This document shows positions 43,110-52,130 of a stretch of 64,000 nt of DNA, one piece after another (the stretch's first letter is position 1; each line of letters starts with the position of its first letter). Origin of the DNA: an uncultured Pelagibacteraceae bacterium (lineage in GTDB: Bacteria; Pseudomonadota; Alphaproteobacteria; Pelagibacterales; Pelagibacteraceae); contig CACHCL010000005.1 in the NCBI GenBank assembly GCA_902578315.1, positions 1-64,000 on the forward strand, written 5' to 3'. The notes beneath the pieces are model-generated. The model was given only the letters and a program-made list of their open reading frames with translations. It was not told the DNA's origin and did no database searches. A program made the translations under genes and the position numbers.

Positions 43110-43157
43110 CTTAAATAAGCATTAAATATTTATATAAATATAATATAAGTTAATATC

Positions 43158-44303
43158 ATGAGTTTTTGTTTAATTATTTTAGCTGCAGGTGTTAGCAATA
43201 GATTTGGGTCTAATATTGGCAAACCTTATCAAAAAATAGCTGGCAAATCATTAATAGAAATAAATGTTAATAAAGCACGTAAAATTAGACAAATAAAAAA
43301 AATTGTCCTCGTTTATAACAAAAAAGACTCAAAACGTATTAGATTACTTAATATTAAAAATGTAAAGTTGATTATTGGGGGAAAAAATAGACAACAATCT
43401 ACATTTAATGCTCTAAAGTATTTATCTGGCCAAAAAGGAGTGGCTAAAGTTTTAATTCATGACGTTGCAAGACCCAATTTTTCATCAAAACTTTTAAGTT
43501 CATTAATAAAAAATATGAGATTTGCAAGAGCAGTCGTCCCTCAAATCAAAATACAAGACGCAGTTAAACAAATTATAGATTCAAGCAAAGAAGAATATAT
43601 TGTAAGCAAAAAAAGAGATAATTTATTTTTAACTCAAACCCCCCAAGCTTTTAATCTAAAGGAAATATATCAATTACATAAAACAAACTTTAACAAATAC
43701 AAAGATGACGATATTTCTTTATATATGGATCTAAATAAAGTTAAATTTATTGAAGGTGAGAAAAGAAACTTTAAAATTACGGACAAATCAGATTTTGAAA
43801 ATCTTAAAAATTTTTATAAATCTAAGCAAAGTGTTGGAATAGGATTTGATGTTCATAGGCTGGTACCTAAAAGAAAACTTTTTTTAGGTGGATTAAAAGT
43901 TCAATCAAAACTTGGGACACTAGGTCATTCCGATGGAGATCCAGTTCTTCATTCAGTTACCGATGCAATACTAGGTGCCTGCAAAATGGGAGATATAGGT
44001 CAAATGTTTTCTGATAAAAGTAAAAAACTTAAAAATATTAGGTCAACAATTTTGCTCCAGGAAGTTATTAAAAAAATCAAATCTAAAGGTTTTCTTATTA
44101 ATAATATTGATATCAATATTATTACTCAAACACCTAAAATCAAAAATTTAAAAAAAAAAATGATTAATAATATCGCTAAACTCTGTGAAATTTCTAATAA
44201 TCAGATAAATATCAAGGGAAAAACAACTGAGAAATTAGGAGTTGTAGGAAAAGAAAAGGCAATAGCATGTGAAGTGATATGTTCTGTAGTAAAATATGAT
44301 TAA
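43158..44303 (+). CDS. ispDF: bifunctional IspD-IspF isoprenoid synthesis enzyme
   Basis: A natural fusion, 381 residues. Residues 1-225 are IspD (MEP cytidylyltransferase: LAAGVSNRFG at 8-17, HDVARP at 101-106). Residues 226-381 are IspF (MECDP synthase: GIGFDVHRL with metal ligands Asp231 and His233, and His265 in DPVLH). It catalyses two non-consecutive steps of the MEP pathway to IPP. The same fusion is common in alphaproteobacteria. It overlaps pgpA by 8 bases and diverges from ntrY. Confidence 0.96.
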   Translation: MSFCLIILAAGVSNRFGSNIGKPYQKIAGKSLIEINVNKARKIRQIKKIVLVYNKKDSKRIRLLNIKNVKLIIGGKNRQQSTFNALKYLSGQKGVAKVLIHDVARPNFSSKLLSSLIKNMRFARAVVPQIKIQDAVKQIIDSSKEEYIVSKKRDNLFLTQTPQAFNLKEIYQLHKTNFNKYKDDDISLYMDLNKVKFIEGEKRNFKITDKSDFENLKNFYKSKQSVGIGFDVHRLVPKRKLFLGGLKVQSKLGTLGHSDGDPVLHSVTDAILGACKMGDIGQMFSDKSKKLKNIRSTILLQEVIKKIKSKGFLINNIDINIITQTPKIKNLKKKMINNIAKLCEISNNQINIKGKTTEKLGVVGKEKAIACEVICSVVKYD

Positions 44304-44799
44304 AAATTTAAATTATTTATTTGTTACATGTTTTGGTATCGGATCTTTTAGGTTTGCTCCAGGTACAATTGCATCTTTGGTTACAACTGTTTTTTTATAC
44401 AGTTTATTTCATATTGTTAATCTATCAAACAACTCAATACTTATAATCTTATTAATAGTTTTTATTTTTTCATTTTATGCTGTATCAAAATATATAAAAT
44501 ATAATAAAAACAAAGATCCTAAAGAAGTTGTTGTAGATGAATTCATTGGACAATCTATCCCAATTTATATTTATGAGGTTTCTCACGGTACATCAAAAGA
44601 CTCGAGTGAGGCAGTTTTGTTTTATTTATATATTTTTATCTTATTTAGATTTTTTGATATAAAAAAACCATTCCCAATTAATTTCTTTGATAAAAAATTT
44701 AAAAATAGTTTTGGTGTAATATTTGATGATGTAATTGCAGGTTTTTATGTTGTTCTTACATTAATCATTTTTATGATATTTAAATCTAAGTTTTTATGA
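44296..44799 (+). CDS. pgpA: phosphatidylglycerophosphatase A
   Basis: Membrane phosphatase for phosphatidylglycerol synthesis, 167 residues, with about four hydrophobic segments. PgpA motifs are in place: GSFRFAPGTIASL near the start, VVDEFIGQ in the middle, FRFFDIKKPFPI and FDDVIAGFY near the end. It is overlapped by ispDF upstream and by the CinA-domain gene (4 bases, ATGA) downstream, forming a tight three-gene unit. Confidence 0.92.
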   Translation: MIKNLNYLFVTCFGIGSFRFAPGTIASLVTTVFLYSLFHIVNLSNNSILIILLIVFIFSFYAVSKYIKYNKNKDPKEVVVDEFIGQSIPIYIYEVSHGTSKDSSEAVLFYLYIFILFRFFDIKKPFPINFFDKKFKNSFGVIFDDVIAGFYVVLTLIIFMIFKSKFL

Positions 44800-45275
44800 T
44801 GAATTTAAACAAAAAAATAGTTTCATTACTTAAAAGAAAAAAACTAAAAATTGCTCTCGTTGAGTCTTGTACTGGAGGGATGCTATCTAGTGCAATAACT
44901 TCTATTAGCGGTTCCTCAAAAGTTTTTACAATGGGTTTAGTTACTTATTCTAATCAAGCCAAAATAGATGTATTAAAAGTTCCACGAAAAACAATACAAA
45001 AATTTGGCGCTGTAAGTGTCCAATGTTGTTTAGCTATGGTTAATAATCTTTATAAAATTAGTAAATCAAAAGTCTGCGTTTCAATAACAGGAATAGCTGG
45101 TCCAAAAGGAGGATCTAAAAAAAAACCAGTTGGAATGGTTTATATTGGAATTAAAGTTGGAAAAAAAGTTGTTGTCAATAAATGTAATTTTAAAAATAAA
45201 GGAAGGGCCTATATTCAGAAACAGACAGTAAAAAAATCACTCAATTTATTATTGAGGTTAATTGGTTATAATTAA
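44796..45275 (+). CDS. pncC: CinA C-terminal-domain protein (nicotinamide-nucleotide amidohydrolase type)
   Basis: 159 residues, a stand-alone CinA C-terminal domain. VESCTGGMLSSAITSISGSS (about 23-42), the following GLVTYSNQAK and CVSITGIAGPKGGSKKKPVG match the family, whose tested members deamidate NMN for NAD recycling. There is no N-terminal molybdopterin-binding domain, as is usual in proteobacteria. It is the last gene of the ispDF-pgpA unit; the gene beyond it is convergent. Confidence 0.9.
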   Translation: MMNLNKKIVSLLKRKKLKIALVESCTGGMLSSAITSISGSSKVFTMGLVTYSNQAKIDVLKVPRKTIQKFGAVSVQCCLAMVNNLYKISKSKVCVSITGIAGPKGGSKKKPVGMVYIGIKVGKKVVVNKCNFKNKGRAYIQKQTVKKSLNLLLRLIGYN

Positions 45276-45282
45276 ACCTTTG

Positions 45283-45315
45283 TTTAGCTACTAAAATTTA
45301 AACAGGGTAGCTAAA
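45283..45315. terminator. inverted repeat between convergent genes
   Basis: TTTAGCTAC (45283-45291) and GTAGCTAAA (45307-45315) form a perfect 9-bp stem around 15 bases, placed where the pncC unit and the opposite-strand 103-residue gene converge. There is no good T-run, so it is only a possible bidirectional terminator. Confidence 0.4.
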
Positions 45316-45609
45316 TTCAGGGTTAACAATTACATCCAAAACATGAGCAGTAAAACTGTTTAGAAGTAAAAAGATACCAAAAGCTGTTAAATAAAGAATA
45401 AAAACTAAAAAGTTTCTAGCTCGTTTTCTTTTTAATAGTTGTTTGTCTTCAGGAACCCATTCTTTGGTTTTAGACTTAAAATCATATGAAAACATCCAAT
45501 AAGTTAGGTTAGTTTCATTAGGATCGCCTGTTCTAATTGTTTTAATATAAGATGATAAAAATTTAAAAGTTAAAATAAATAAAATTAATAAAGATGATAT
45601 TGTAAACAT
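45298..45609 (-). CDS. 103-residue two-helix membrane protein, unknown
   Basis: Hydrophobic segments at about residues 3-22 and 67-90 with a charged cytoplasmic-looking loop between (TGDPNETNLTYWMFSYDFKS...VPEDKQLLKRKRARN). I do not recognise the family. It begins exactly where ratA ends (one-base overlap), so it is probably the tail gene of the eno-to-ratA operon. Confidence 0.75.
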   Translation of the reverse strand: MFTISSLLILFILTFKFLSSYIKTIRTGDPNETNLTYWMFSYDFKSKTKEWVPEDKQLLKRKRARNFLVFILYLTAFGIFLLLNSFTAHVLDVIVNPEFSYPV

Positions 45610-46052
45610 TATTTATATAATTTAACTGCTCTTTCTTCAAAAGCTTTTGCAATTTTATTTAAACCAAGCTCAAAAGATTTCTTCATTATCCCATTCAAAA
45701 TTGGATTTTTCAATTCAAAATCGATAAAAAACTCCAGTTGTGTCGAATTGTTTACCTCCTTAAATTTCCACTCATTTTTCAAATGTTTTAACGGCCCATC
45801 AAGATTAGTTACTATAATTGTGTCTTTCTCTTTATAATAAGATACGTGACTAGAGAAAGTTTCGTTCAGGATACTCTTCCCTACTTTTAAATCTCCGTTA
45901 AAAGTAATTAAATCCATACTTTCACTTCTATCGAACACTTTACCTTCTATACACCAAGGAACAAATTCTGGATATTTTTCAATATCAAGAACCATTTCTA
46001 CTAATTGTTCTTTTTTACATGAAATAATTTTTTTTATTGATGCGGAGGACAT
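45609..46052 (-). CDS. ratA: RatA/COQ10-type START-like lipid-binding protein
   Basis: 147-residue SRPBCC-fold protein. [14 protein letters not shown] near residues 22-35 is the family signature, with ISCKKEQL before it and hydrophobic core strands after. Eukaryotic COQ10 relatives bind ubiquinone and assist respiration; bacterial RatA was first described as a toxin, but the neighbouring lipA location is the common housekeeping one in alphaproteobacteria. Its start lies 19 bases inside lipA. Confidence 0.87.
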   Translation of the reverse strand: MSSASIKKIISCKKEQLVEMVLDIEKYPEFVPWCIEGKVFDRSESMDLITFNGDLKVGKSILNETFSSHVSYYKEKDTIIVTNLDGPLKHLKNEWKFKEVNNSTQLEFFIDFELKNPILNGIMKKSFELGLNKIAKAFEERAVKLYK

Positions 46053-46978
46053 TCAAGCTGTTTGTTTCTTGCATCTTGTAATTTTCTAAAATCTTCATCT
46101 GCGTGATAAGAAGATCTTGTAAGAGGTGATGAAGAAACAAGTAAAAAACCTTTTGTTTTAGCTATTTGCTCGAACTCTCTAAATTCATCTGGATGGTAGT
46201 AACGATTTAGTGGATGATGTTTTGGAGAAGGTTGCAAGTATTGACCCACAGTAATAAAATCAACCTCCGCAGATCTTAGATCATCCATTACTTGAATAAC
46301 TTCCTCTTTATTTTCACCTAAGCCAACCATGATTCCAGATTTTGTAAAAACTTTTTTATTAGATTTTTTTGCATTCTTTAAAAGCTCTAATGAAGCGAAA
46401 TAACGTGCCCCTGGTCTAACTGTAGTATATAGTCTAGGAACTGTTTCTATGTTGTGATTAAATACATCAAGATCAGCTTTTAAAACTTTTTTATAAGCAT
46501 CACCTTTTCTCAAAAAATCAGGCGTTAAAACCTCGATTGAAGTTTTAGGATTTTTTTCTCTTGTGGCTTTTACCACTTTGTAAAAATGTTCTGATCCACC
46601 ATCATCAAGGTCATCTCTGTCTACTGACGTAATGACTACGTGTTTTAAATTTAAATTTTTGACAGCATTGGCAATTTTAGTTGGTTCAAAAATATCTAGG
46701 TCAGTTGGTTTCCCTGTTTTAACATCGCAAAATGCACATGCCCTGGTACACGTATCTCCCATGATCATAAATGTTGCATGTTTTTTACTCCAGCATTCTG
46801 TTATATTTGGGCAGTTTGCTTCTTGACAAACTGTTACTAAATTATTTTGGTTTACAACCTGTTTAGTTTGAAAAAAAATTTGTGAATCTAACATTTTTGA
46901 CCTTATCCACTTTGGTTTTCTTTTAATCGGATTAAAAGGTTTGTTGACTTTTTCTGGGTGTCTTGGTTTTTGACTCAT
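46034..46978 (-). CDS. lipA: lipoyl synthase
   Basis: Radical-SAM enzyme inserting two sulfurs into octanoyl groups on lipoyl domains, 314 residues. Both iron-sulfur sets are intact: the auxiliary cluster Cys51, Cys56, Cys62 ([13 protein letters not shown]) and the SAM cluster Cys77, Cys81, Cys84 (CTRACAFC). The C-terminal RSSYHADE includes the serine that ligates the auxiliary cluster. It sits between ftsB and ratA; pdhABC and lpd genes that often lie here in other alphaproteobacteria are absent. It overlaps ftsB by 4 bases. Confidence 0.96.
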   Translation of the reverse strand: MSQKPRHPEKVNKPFNPIKRKPKWIRSKMLDSQIFFQTKQVVNQNNLVTVCQEANCPNITECWSKKHATFMIMGDTCTRACAFCDVKTGKPTDLDIFEPTKIANAVKNLNLKHVVITSVDRDDLDDGGSEHFYKVVKATREKNPKTSIEVLTPDFLRKGDAYKKVLKADLDVFNHNIETVPRLYTTVRPGARYFASLELLKNAKKSNKKVFTKSGIMVGLGENKEEVIQVMDDLRSAEVDFITVGQYLQPSPKHHPLNRYYHPDEFREFEQIAKTKGFLLVSSSPLTRSSYHADEDFRKLQDARNKQLECPPHQ

Positions 46979-47268
46979 TTTAGTTTAATAATAATTTCGT
47001 CTTTTGTTCCATACCTAAATTTTTCTCTATACAACATATCTATATAATCTAAATCATTATTTTTTATCAATGATATTTTATGCTCTAAATTCTGTATTTT
47101 GCTGGATAATTTTTTGTCTTTGTTTACCAGCTCTTCATAAATTTTTTTTTTATCAAAATATGAAATCAATCCTCTTTCGCCTCCTATTAGATTGATTGCA
47201 ATATAAAGAGTAAAAAAAATATTAAATAATATAAATTTTTTTTTCTTTAAACTTTCAATAAGTCGCAT
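46975..47268 (-). CDS. ftsB: FtsB/DivIC-family cell division protein
   Basis: 97 residues: a short cytoplasmic start, one membrane helix at about 11-29, then a coiled coil (about 40-68) and a short tail with the Tyr-Arg-Glu region [10 protein letters not shown] typical of the family. It acts with FtsL and FtsQ at the septum. Its place right after eno is conserved in alphaproteobacteria, which supports the call despite low sequence identity in such small proteins. Confidence 0.85.
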   Translation of the reverse strand: MRLIESLKKKKFILFNIFFTLYIAINLIGGERGLISYFDKKKIYEELVNKDKKLSSKIQNLEHKISLIKNNDLDYIDMLYREKFRYGTKDEIIIKLK

Positions 47269-47271
47269 GTG

Positions 47272-48528
47272 CTAGATTCTAGCCATTTTAGCTTGTTTTC
47301 CAAGTTCTTCTTCTATGCGCAATAACCTGTTGTATTTAGCTACTCTTTCAGATCTAGCTAAAGATCCTGTTTTAATTTGAGAAGCCATTGTCGCCGTAGC
47401 CAAATCAGCGATAAAAGTATCTTCAGTATCACCTGATCTGTGTGAGATGATAGTATTAAAATTGGCAGCTTTAGCTGTTGAGATTACTTCTAAAGTCTCA
47501 GTAAGGGTTCCTATTTGGTTTGGTTTAACCAGAATACAATTTGCTGATTTTTCTTTAATACCCTTATTCAATCTTTCTGAATTGGTAACAAACAAGTCAT
47601 CACCAACTATTTGCACGTTTTTACCTATTTCTTTTGTGATTTTGTTCCAGGAATTCCAATCTTCTTCAGCGAAAGGATCTTCGATTGATTTGATTGGATA
47701 ATTAGAAGTTAGTTTTTTATAATAATTAATATTGTCCTCGATTGATGTAAAATTTTTAGATTGAATAGCATATTCTCCTTTTTGATTTGTAAGTTCATTA
47801 GCAGCTACATCTAAACAGATAACCATATCTTTTCCTGGCTTTAAATTTGATTTTTCGATCGAATTGGTAATCAACTCTAATGCTTGCTCATTAGTGTTAA
47901 TAGACGGAGCGAACCCTCCCTCATCTCCAACATTAGTAAGCATTTTTTTAGATTTTAATATTTTTTTTAAATTTTGAATTACTATGTAGCACTTTTCGAT
48001 AGCATCCATAAAGTTTCTTGCCGAGTCTGGTCTAATCATAAATTCCTGGATATTTAAATCATTATCAGCATGGGCTCCTCCATTTATGATATTCATAAGT
48101 GGAATAGGTAATGAAAAATCATTTCCTAAATATTTATATAAAGATTTCTTTTGAGATAGTGCTGAACATTTTGAATTTGCAAGAGAAACTGCAAGGGTGG
48201 CGTTTGCTCCTAAATTAGTTTTATTTTCACTACCGTCTAAATCTAATAAAACTTGATCGATATTTTTTTGATCGTTTGAGTCTAAATCTTTTAATTTTTT
48301 AGAAATTTTACCATTAATATTTTCTACAGCAATATTTACACTTTTTCCTAAAAATTTATTTTTATCATTATCTCTTAACTCATGTGCCTCAAATGCACCT
48401 GTAGATGCTCCAGACGGAGAAATCGCAGTAGCAGAAATATTATTTTCTAAAAAGACTTCTGCTTCTACTGTAGGATTTCCTCTACTGTCAAAGACTTGTC
48501 TGCCTTTTATATTTTTGATTTTTGCCAT
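47272..48528 (-). CDS. eno: enolase
   Basis: Glycolytic enzyme converting 2-phosphoglycerate to phosphoenolpyruvate, 418 residues. RQVFDSRGNPTVE near the start, the metal-binding SIEDPFAEEDW and GDDLFVTN, and the signature ILVKPNQIGT plus SHRSGDTEDT with the catalytic lysine region are intact. It is followed 3 bases later by ftsB and preceded by kdsA. Confidence 0.97.
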   Translation of the reverse strand: MAKIKNIKGRQVFDSRGNPTVEAEVFLENNISATAISPSGASTGAFEAHELRDNDKNKFLGKSVNIAVENINGKISKKLKDLDSNDQKNIDQVLLDLDGSENKTNLGANATLAVSLANSKCSALSQKKSLYKYLGNDFSLPIPLMNIINGGAHADNDLNIQEFMIRPDSARNFMDAIEKCYIVIQNLKKILKSKKMLTNVGDEGGFAPSINTNEQALELITNSIEKSNLKPGKDMVICLDVAANELTNQKGEYAIQSKNFTSIEDNINYYKKLTSNYPIKSIEDPFAEEDWNSWNKITKEIGKNVQIVGDDLFVTNSERLNKGIKEKSANCILVKPNQIGTLTETLEVISTAKAANFNTIISHRSGDTEDTFIADLATATMASQIKTGSLARSERVAKYNRLLRIEEELGKQAKMARI

Positions 48529-48530
48529 TA

Positions 48531-49352
48531 TTATTTTACTATCTTGTCAATCTCTGTAAGTTGTTTTAATAAACTTTTCACTTGATTTAATGGAACCATG
48601 TTTGGGCCATCTGATGGTGCGTTATCTGGATCCTGATGTGTTTCCATAAAGATTGCTCCTACACCAACTGCTATTGCTGCGCGAGCTAAGAAAGGAACAA
48701 ACTCTCTCTGTCCTCCACTTTTCTCACCCATTCCACCCGGTTGTTGAACCGAATGAGTTGCATCAAATACAATTGGAAAACCAAATTTTGACATTATAGG
48801 TAATGCTCTCATATCTGAAACAAGAGTATTGTATCCAAAACTTGCCCCTCTTTCAGTTATCAAAATATTTTTATTTCCCGAGTCTTCAATTTTTTTTATT
48901 ACATTAGCCATATCCCAGGGAGCTAAAAATTGTCCTTTCTTAACATTAATTATTTTACCTGTTTTTGCTGCAGCGATTAAAAGATCAGTTTGTCTACATA
49001 AAAAAGCTGGAATTTGTAAAACGTCAACGTGATTTGCAACTATAGAGCATTGTTCAGCCGTGTGAATATCTGTTAAGATCGGAACTTCAACCTCTTTTCT
49101 AATTTTATCAAAAATTGGAAGTGATTTTTCTAAGCCCAAACCCCTTTTTCCTTTTAGGCTTGTTCTATTAGCCTTATCAAAAGAAGTTTTGTAAATGAGA
49201 TTAATATTTAATTCACTAGTTATTTTTTTTAGTTCTGTTGAAATCTTAATAGCGTGTTCCTCGCTTTCAAGTTGGCAAGGTCCCGCGATCAAAGTAAATG
49301 GTTTGTTATTAGCAATTTCAAAATTGTGGCATTTTACTTTATGATTTTTCAT
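48531..49352 (-). CDS. kdsA: 3-deoxy-D-manno-octulosonate 8-phosphate synthase
   Basis: Makes KDO-8-phosphate from arabinose 5-phosphate and PEP for lipopolysaccharide, 273 residues. Landmarks: [48 protein letters not shown] and the final [16 protein letters not shown]. It shows the cell makes an LPS core. It overlaps pyrG by 4 bases and lies 2 bases from eno; the pyrG-kdsA-eno order is common in proteobacteria. Confidence 0.96.
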   Translation of the reverse strand: MKNHKVKCHNFEIANNKPFTLIAGPCQLESEEHAIKISTELKKITSELNINLIYKTSFDKANRTSLKGKRGLGLEKSLPIFDKIRKEVEVPILTDIHTAEQCSIVANHVDVLQIPAFLCRQTDLLIAAAKTGKIINVKKGQFLAPWDMANVIKKIEDSGNKNILITERGASFGYNTLVSDMRALPIMSKFGFPIVFDATHSVQQPGGMGEKSGGQREFVPFLARAAIAVGVGAIFMETHQDPDNAPSDGPNMVPLNQVKSLLKQLTEIDKIVK

Positions 49353-50971
49353 TTTCTTGAACTGGTTTTTGCGGCCTTTATAAAAGACGAGAATAATGGA
49401 TGCGGTGCTAAAGGTCTAGATTTAAATTCAGGATGAAATTGAACTCCAATAAACCATGTATGGTCTTTTAATTCTATGATTTCTGGTAATTTGTTATCTG
49501 GTGATAAGCCTGAAAAGATCATACCTTTTTTTTCAAACTCCTCTTTATAATTAATGTTGACTTCATATCTATGACGATGTCTTTCTTGTATTCTTAATGA
49601 GTTATAAATTTTGCTTATTTTTGTGTCTTTTTTAAGTCTAGCTTCATAACTACCTAAACGCATCGTTCCACCAAGATCTTTATCAGTGCCTTTTATTAAT
49701 TTACCGTCTTTCGTCCATTCGCTCATCAAGCCAACGACTGATGCTTTAGAAGGTCCAAATTCGCTAGAGGTAGCTTTTTTCATGTTCAGTTTATTTCTTG
49801 CAAATTCTATTACTGCCATTTGCATGCCAAAGCAAATACCGAGGAACGGAATATTATTTTTTCTTGCAAAATTTATTGCAGCTATTTTTCCTTCTGTACC
49901 TCTTTTGCCAAACCCACCTGGTATTAATATTCCAGAGGCTTCTTTTAATTTATTTTTAATTTCAGATTGTTTTAAAAAATCTGACTCTATTCTAATTAAA
50001 TTTACTTTTAAATTATTTGCTATTCCGCCATGGGTTAAAGCTTCATCCAATGACTTATAAGCATCTTTAAGCTCAACATATTTTCCAATAATGGCAATAT
50101 TAACCTTATTTCTAGTATTTAAAACTAAAGAGGTGATTTTTTTCCAAGGTTTCAAGTTCACTTTTTTTCTAGATTTGATTTTAAAGTATTTTAGCACCCG
50201 ATCGTCTAATTTCTCTTTATTAAAACTGATTGGGGCTTCATATATTGTTTTGACATCCACAGTTTCTATAACGTCTTCTATTCCAACATTACAAAATAAT
50301 GCGATTTTTTTTCTTTGATCTATTGGAATAGTTCTTTGTGACCTACAAATTATTATATCTGGTTGAATCCCTATGCTTCTAAGTTCTTTAACAGAATGTT
50401 GGGTTGGTTTTGTCTTAATTTCATCAGAAGCTTTCATATAGGGTACCAATGTTAGATGAATAAAAAGAGTATTTTTTCTTCCAGTTTCGTTAGAAAATTG
50501 TCTGATTGCCTCTAAAAAAGGTAGACTTTCAATATCTCCAACGGTTCCTCCTATTTCGCAAATAACAAAATCTTCTTTAGCTACATCGTTTTTAATAAAC
50601 TCTTTAATTCTATTAGTAATATGTGGAATAACTTGTACTGTCTTTCCTAGATATTTTCCTTGTCGCTCTCTTTTTAATACGTCATTATAAATTCTACCTG
50701 TTGTGATATTATCTGTTTTTTTTGCAGAAATTCCTGAAAATCTTTCGTAATGACCTAAATCCAAATCGGTTTCAGCTCCATCATCTGTTACAAAAACTTC
50801 GCCATGTTGAAACGGGCTCATAGTTCCTGGATCAACATTTAAATATGGATCTAATTTTCTAATTCTAACTTTATAACCTCTTGATTGTAAAAGGTAAGCT
50901 AATGATGCTGAAGATAATCCTTTACCTAAAGATGAAACCACGCCGCCAGTAACGAAAATATATCGCGCCAT
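49349..50971 (-). CDS. pyrG: CTP synthase
   Basis: 540 residues: N-terminal synthetase domain starting [16 protein letters not shown], then a class I glutamine amidotransferase domain with catalytic Cys in [12 protein letters not shown] and His/Glu in QFHPEFKS. It converts UTP to CTP using glutamine ammonia. Its start codon is abutted by a small hairpin (50973-50989) with no clear Shine-Dalgarno, hinting at leader-based control. It is followed by kdsA with a 4-base overlap. Confidence 0.97.
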   Translation of the reverse strand: MARYIFVTGGVVSSLGKGLSSASLAYLLQSRGYKVRIRKLDPYLNVDPGTMSPFQHGEVFVTDDGAETDLDLGHYERFSGISAKKTDNITTGRIYNDVLKRERQGKYLGKTVQVIPHITNRIKEFIKNDVAKEDFVICEIGGTVGDIESLPFLEAIRQFSNETGRKNTLFIHLTLVPYMKASDEIKTKPTQHSVKELRSIGIQPDIIICRSQRTIPIDQRKKIALFCNVGIEDVIETVDVKTIYEAPISFNKEKLDDRVLKYFKIKSRKKVNLKPWKKITSLVLNTRNKVNIAIIGKYVELKDAYKSLDEALTHGGIANNLKVNLIRIESDFLKQSEIKNKLKEASGILIPGGFGKRGTEGKIAAINFARKNNIPFLGICFGMQMAVIEFARNKLNMKKATSSEFGPSKASVVGLMSEWTKDGKLIKGTDKDLGGTMRLGSYEARLKKDTKISKIYNSLRIQERHRHRYEVNINYKEEFEKKGMIFSGLSPDNKLPEIIELKDHTWFIGVQFHPEFKSRPLAPHPLFSSFIKAAKTSSRK

Positions 50972-50972
50972 G

Positions 50973-50989
50973 GAAGTATGTTATACTTC
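50973..50989 (-). promoter_or_regulatory. hairpin abutting the pyrG start codon
   Basis: GAAGTAT, GTT, ATACTTC: a perfect 7-bp stem with a 3-base loop, one base before the pyrG ATG (50971). It occupies the usual ribosome-binding position, so it may lower or control translation. No T-run follows, so it is not a terminator for secG. Confidence 0.45.
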
Positions 50990-51015
50990 ATTAATTAATT
51001 ATTACAAAGTCTTAA

Positions 51016-51315
51016 TTACTTAGATTGTGGAATTTGTGGAAGATTTGAATTTTCTTCCTCCTCTTTTTCTAAAACTGACTGAGTTTCACGAAACTCATCT
51101 CTAGAAATAGCAACAATCGCAATGCTACAAATGATAAATAAAGTAGCAACAATTGATGTGAATTTAGTTAAGAAAGTACCAACAGATCTTGCAGACGTGA
51201 AATTATCTTGTGAAACGCCTAATCCAAGTGCGCCGCCCTCAGATCTTTGTAAAAGAACTGCAATAATTAATATTACTGCAAGGATTATGTTGATAAAAAT
51301 GAGTAAATCTTCCAT
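51016..51315 (-). CDS. secG: preprotein translocase subunit SecG
   Basis: 99 residues with two membrane helices (about 3-19 and 53-71) and the hallmark VLLQRSEGGALGLG (21-34) between them, followed by an acidic, glutamate-rich tail. It is the small accessory subunit of the SecYEG channel. The gene follows tpiA by 5 bases, the classic tpiA-secG pair. Confidence 0.94.
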   Translation of the reverse strand: MEDLLIFINIILAVILIIAVLLQRSEGGALGLGVSQDNFTSARSVGTFLTKFTSIVATLFIICSIAIVAISRDEFRETQSVLEKEEEENSNLPQIPQSK

Positions 51316-51320
51316 TACAT

Positions 51321-52064
51321 TTATCTATAGTAATTCTTTATTATATCAATAAATTTTTTTGAAGATTTTGATGCTCCGCCAATTAGAAATCCGTCTATTT
51401 CTTTAATTTTTTTGAATAAAGCAGAATTTTCACCATTAACTGAACCCCCATATAAAACTGCTGGGCTTTTACCTTTAAAAATACCTCTTAAAATTTTTTT
51501 AATATACAAAGTTGTTTTTTTAAGATCATCAGAAGTTGGTATCTTTCCTGAACCTATAGACCAGACAGGTTCATATGCAACTATGATTTTATTTTTTTTA
51601 ATTTTTTTGTCTAATACTTTTTTAAGTTGTCTTTTAAGAACACTGAATGTTCTTTTATTTTTTTTTTCTGACTTACTTTCGCCAATGCAATAAACGACTG
51701 TGAGGTTATTTTTCAAGGCAAGCGACACTTTGTTTCTTAACATAAAATCTGTTTCCCCTTCGCTTCTATTGTCAGAGTGCCCAACCAAAGTGTATTCAGC
51801 TCCCACACTTTTAATCATGTATGGGCTCACAGCTGCAGTGTCAGATGAAAATCCATCTTTTTGGTAACAATTTTGTGCTCCTATAGTTATTTTCTTACCT
51901 TTAAAATACGCTGAATAAGCCTGAATAAGAGTATATGGAGGGGTAACAATTACTCTATATTTATTACGATTTTTGTCTTTAGAATAAAAAGAATTAATTT
52001 TTTTTAATATATTTATTGAATTTGGAACACCAAACATTTTCCAATTTCCGATAAAATATCTCAT
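51321..52064 (-). CDS. tpiA: triose-phosphate isomerase
   Basis: TIM-barrel glycolytic enzyme, 247 residues. FIGNWKMFG with the catalytic lysine at the start, the histidine in LVGHSDNRSEG, and the catalytic glutamate in VAYEPVWSIGSGKIP are all present; the phosphate loop GGSVNGEN is in place. The usual GHSERR is GHSDNR here, a minor change seen in other reduced genomes. First gene of tpiA-secG, divergent from ppiD across 66 bases. Confidence 0.95.
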   Translation of the reverse strand: MRYFIGNWKMFGVPNSINILKKINSFYSKDKNRNKYRVIVTPPYTLIQAYSAYFKGKKITIGAQNCYQKDGFSSDTAAVSPYMIKSVGAEYTLVGHSDNRSEGETDFMLRNKVSLALKNNLTVVYCIGESKSEKKNKRTFSVLKRQLKKVLDKKIKKNKIIVAYEPVWSIGSGKIPTSDDLKKTTLYIKKILRGIFKGKSPAVLYGGSVNGENSALFKKIKEIDGFLIGGASKSSKKFIDIIKNYYR

Positions 52065-52130
52065 TATTTGCCTTAATATTAAATTTAATCTATAGGTGTA
52101 TAATTTTTAAAAACTTATTAGAGTATAATT

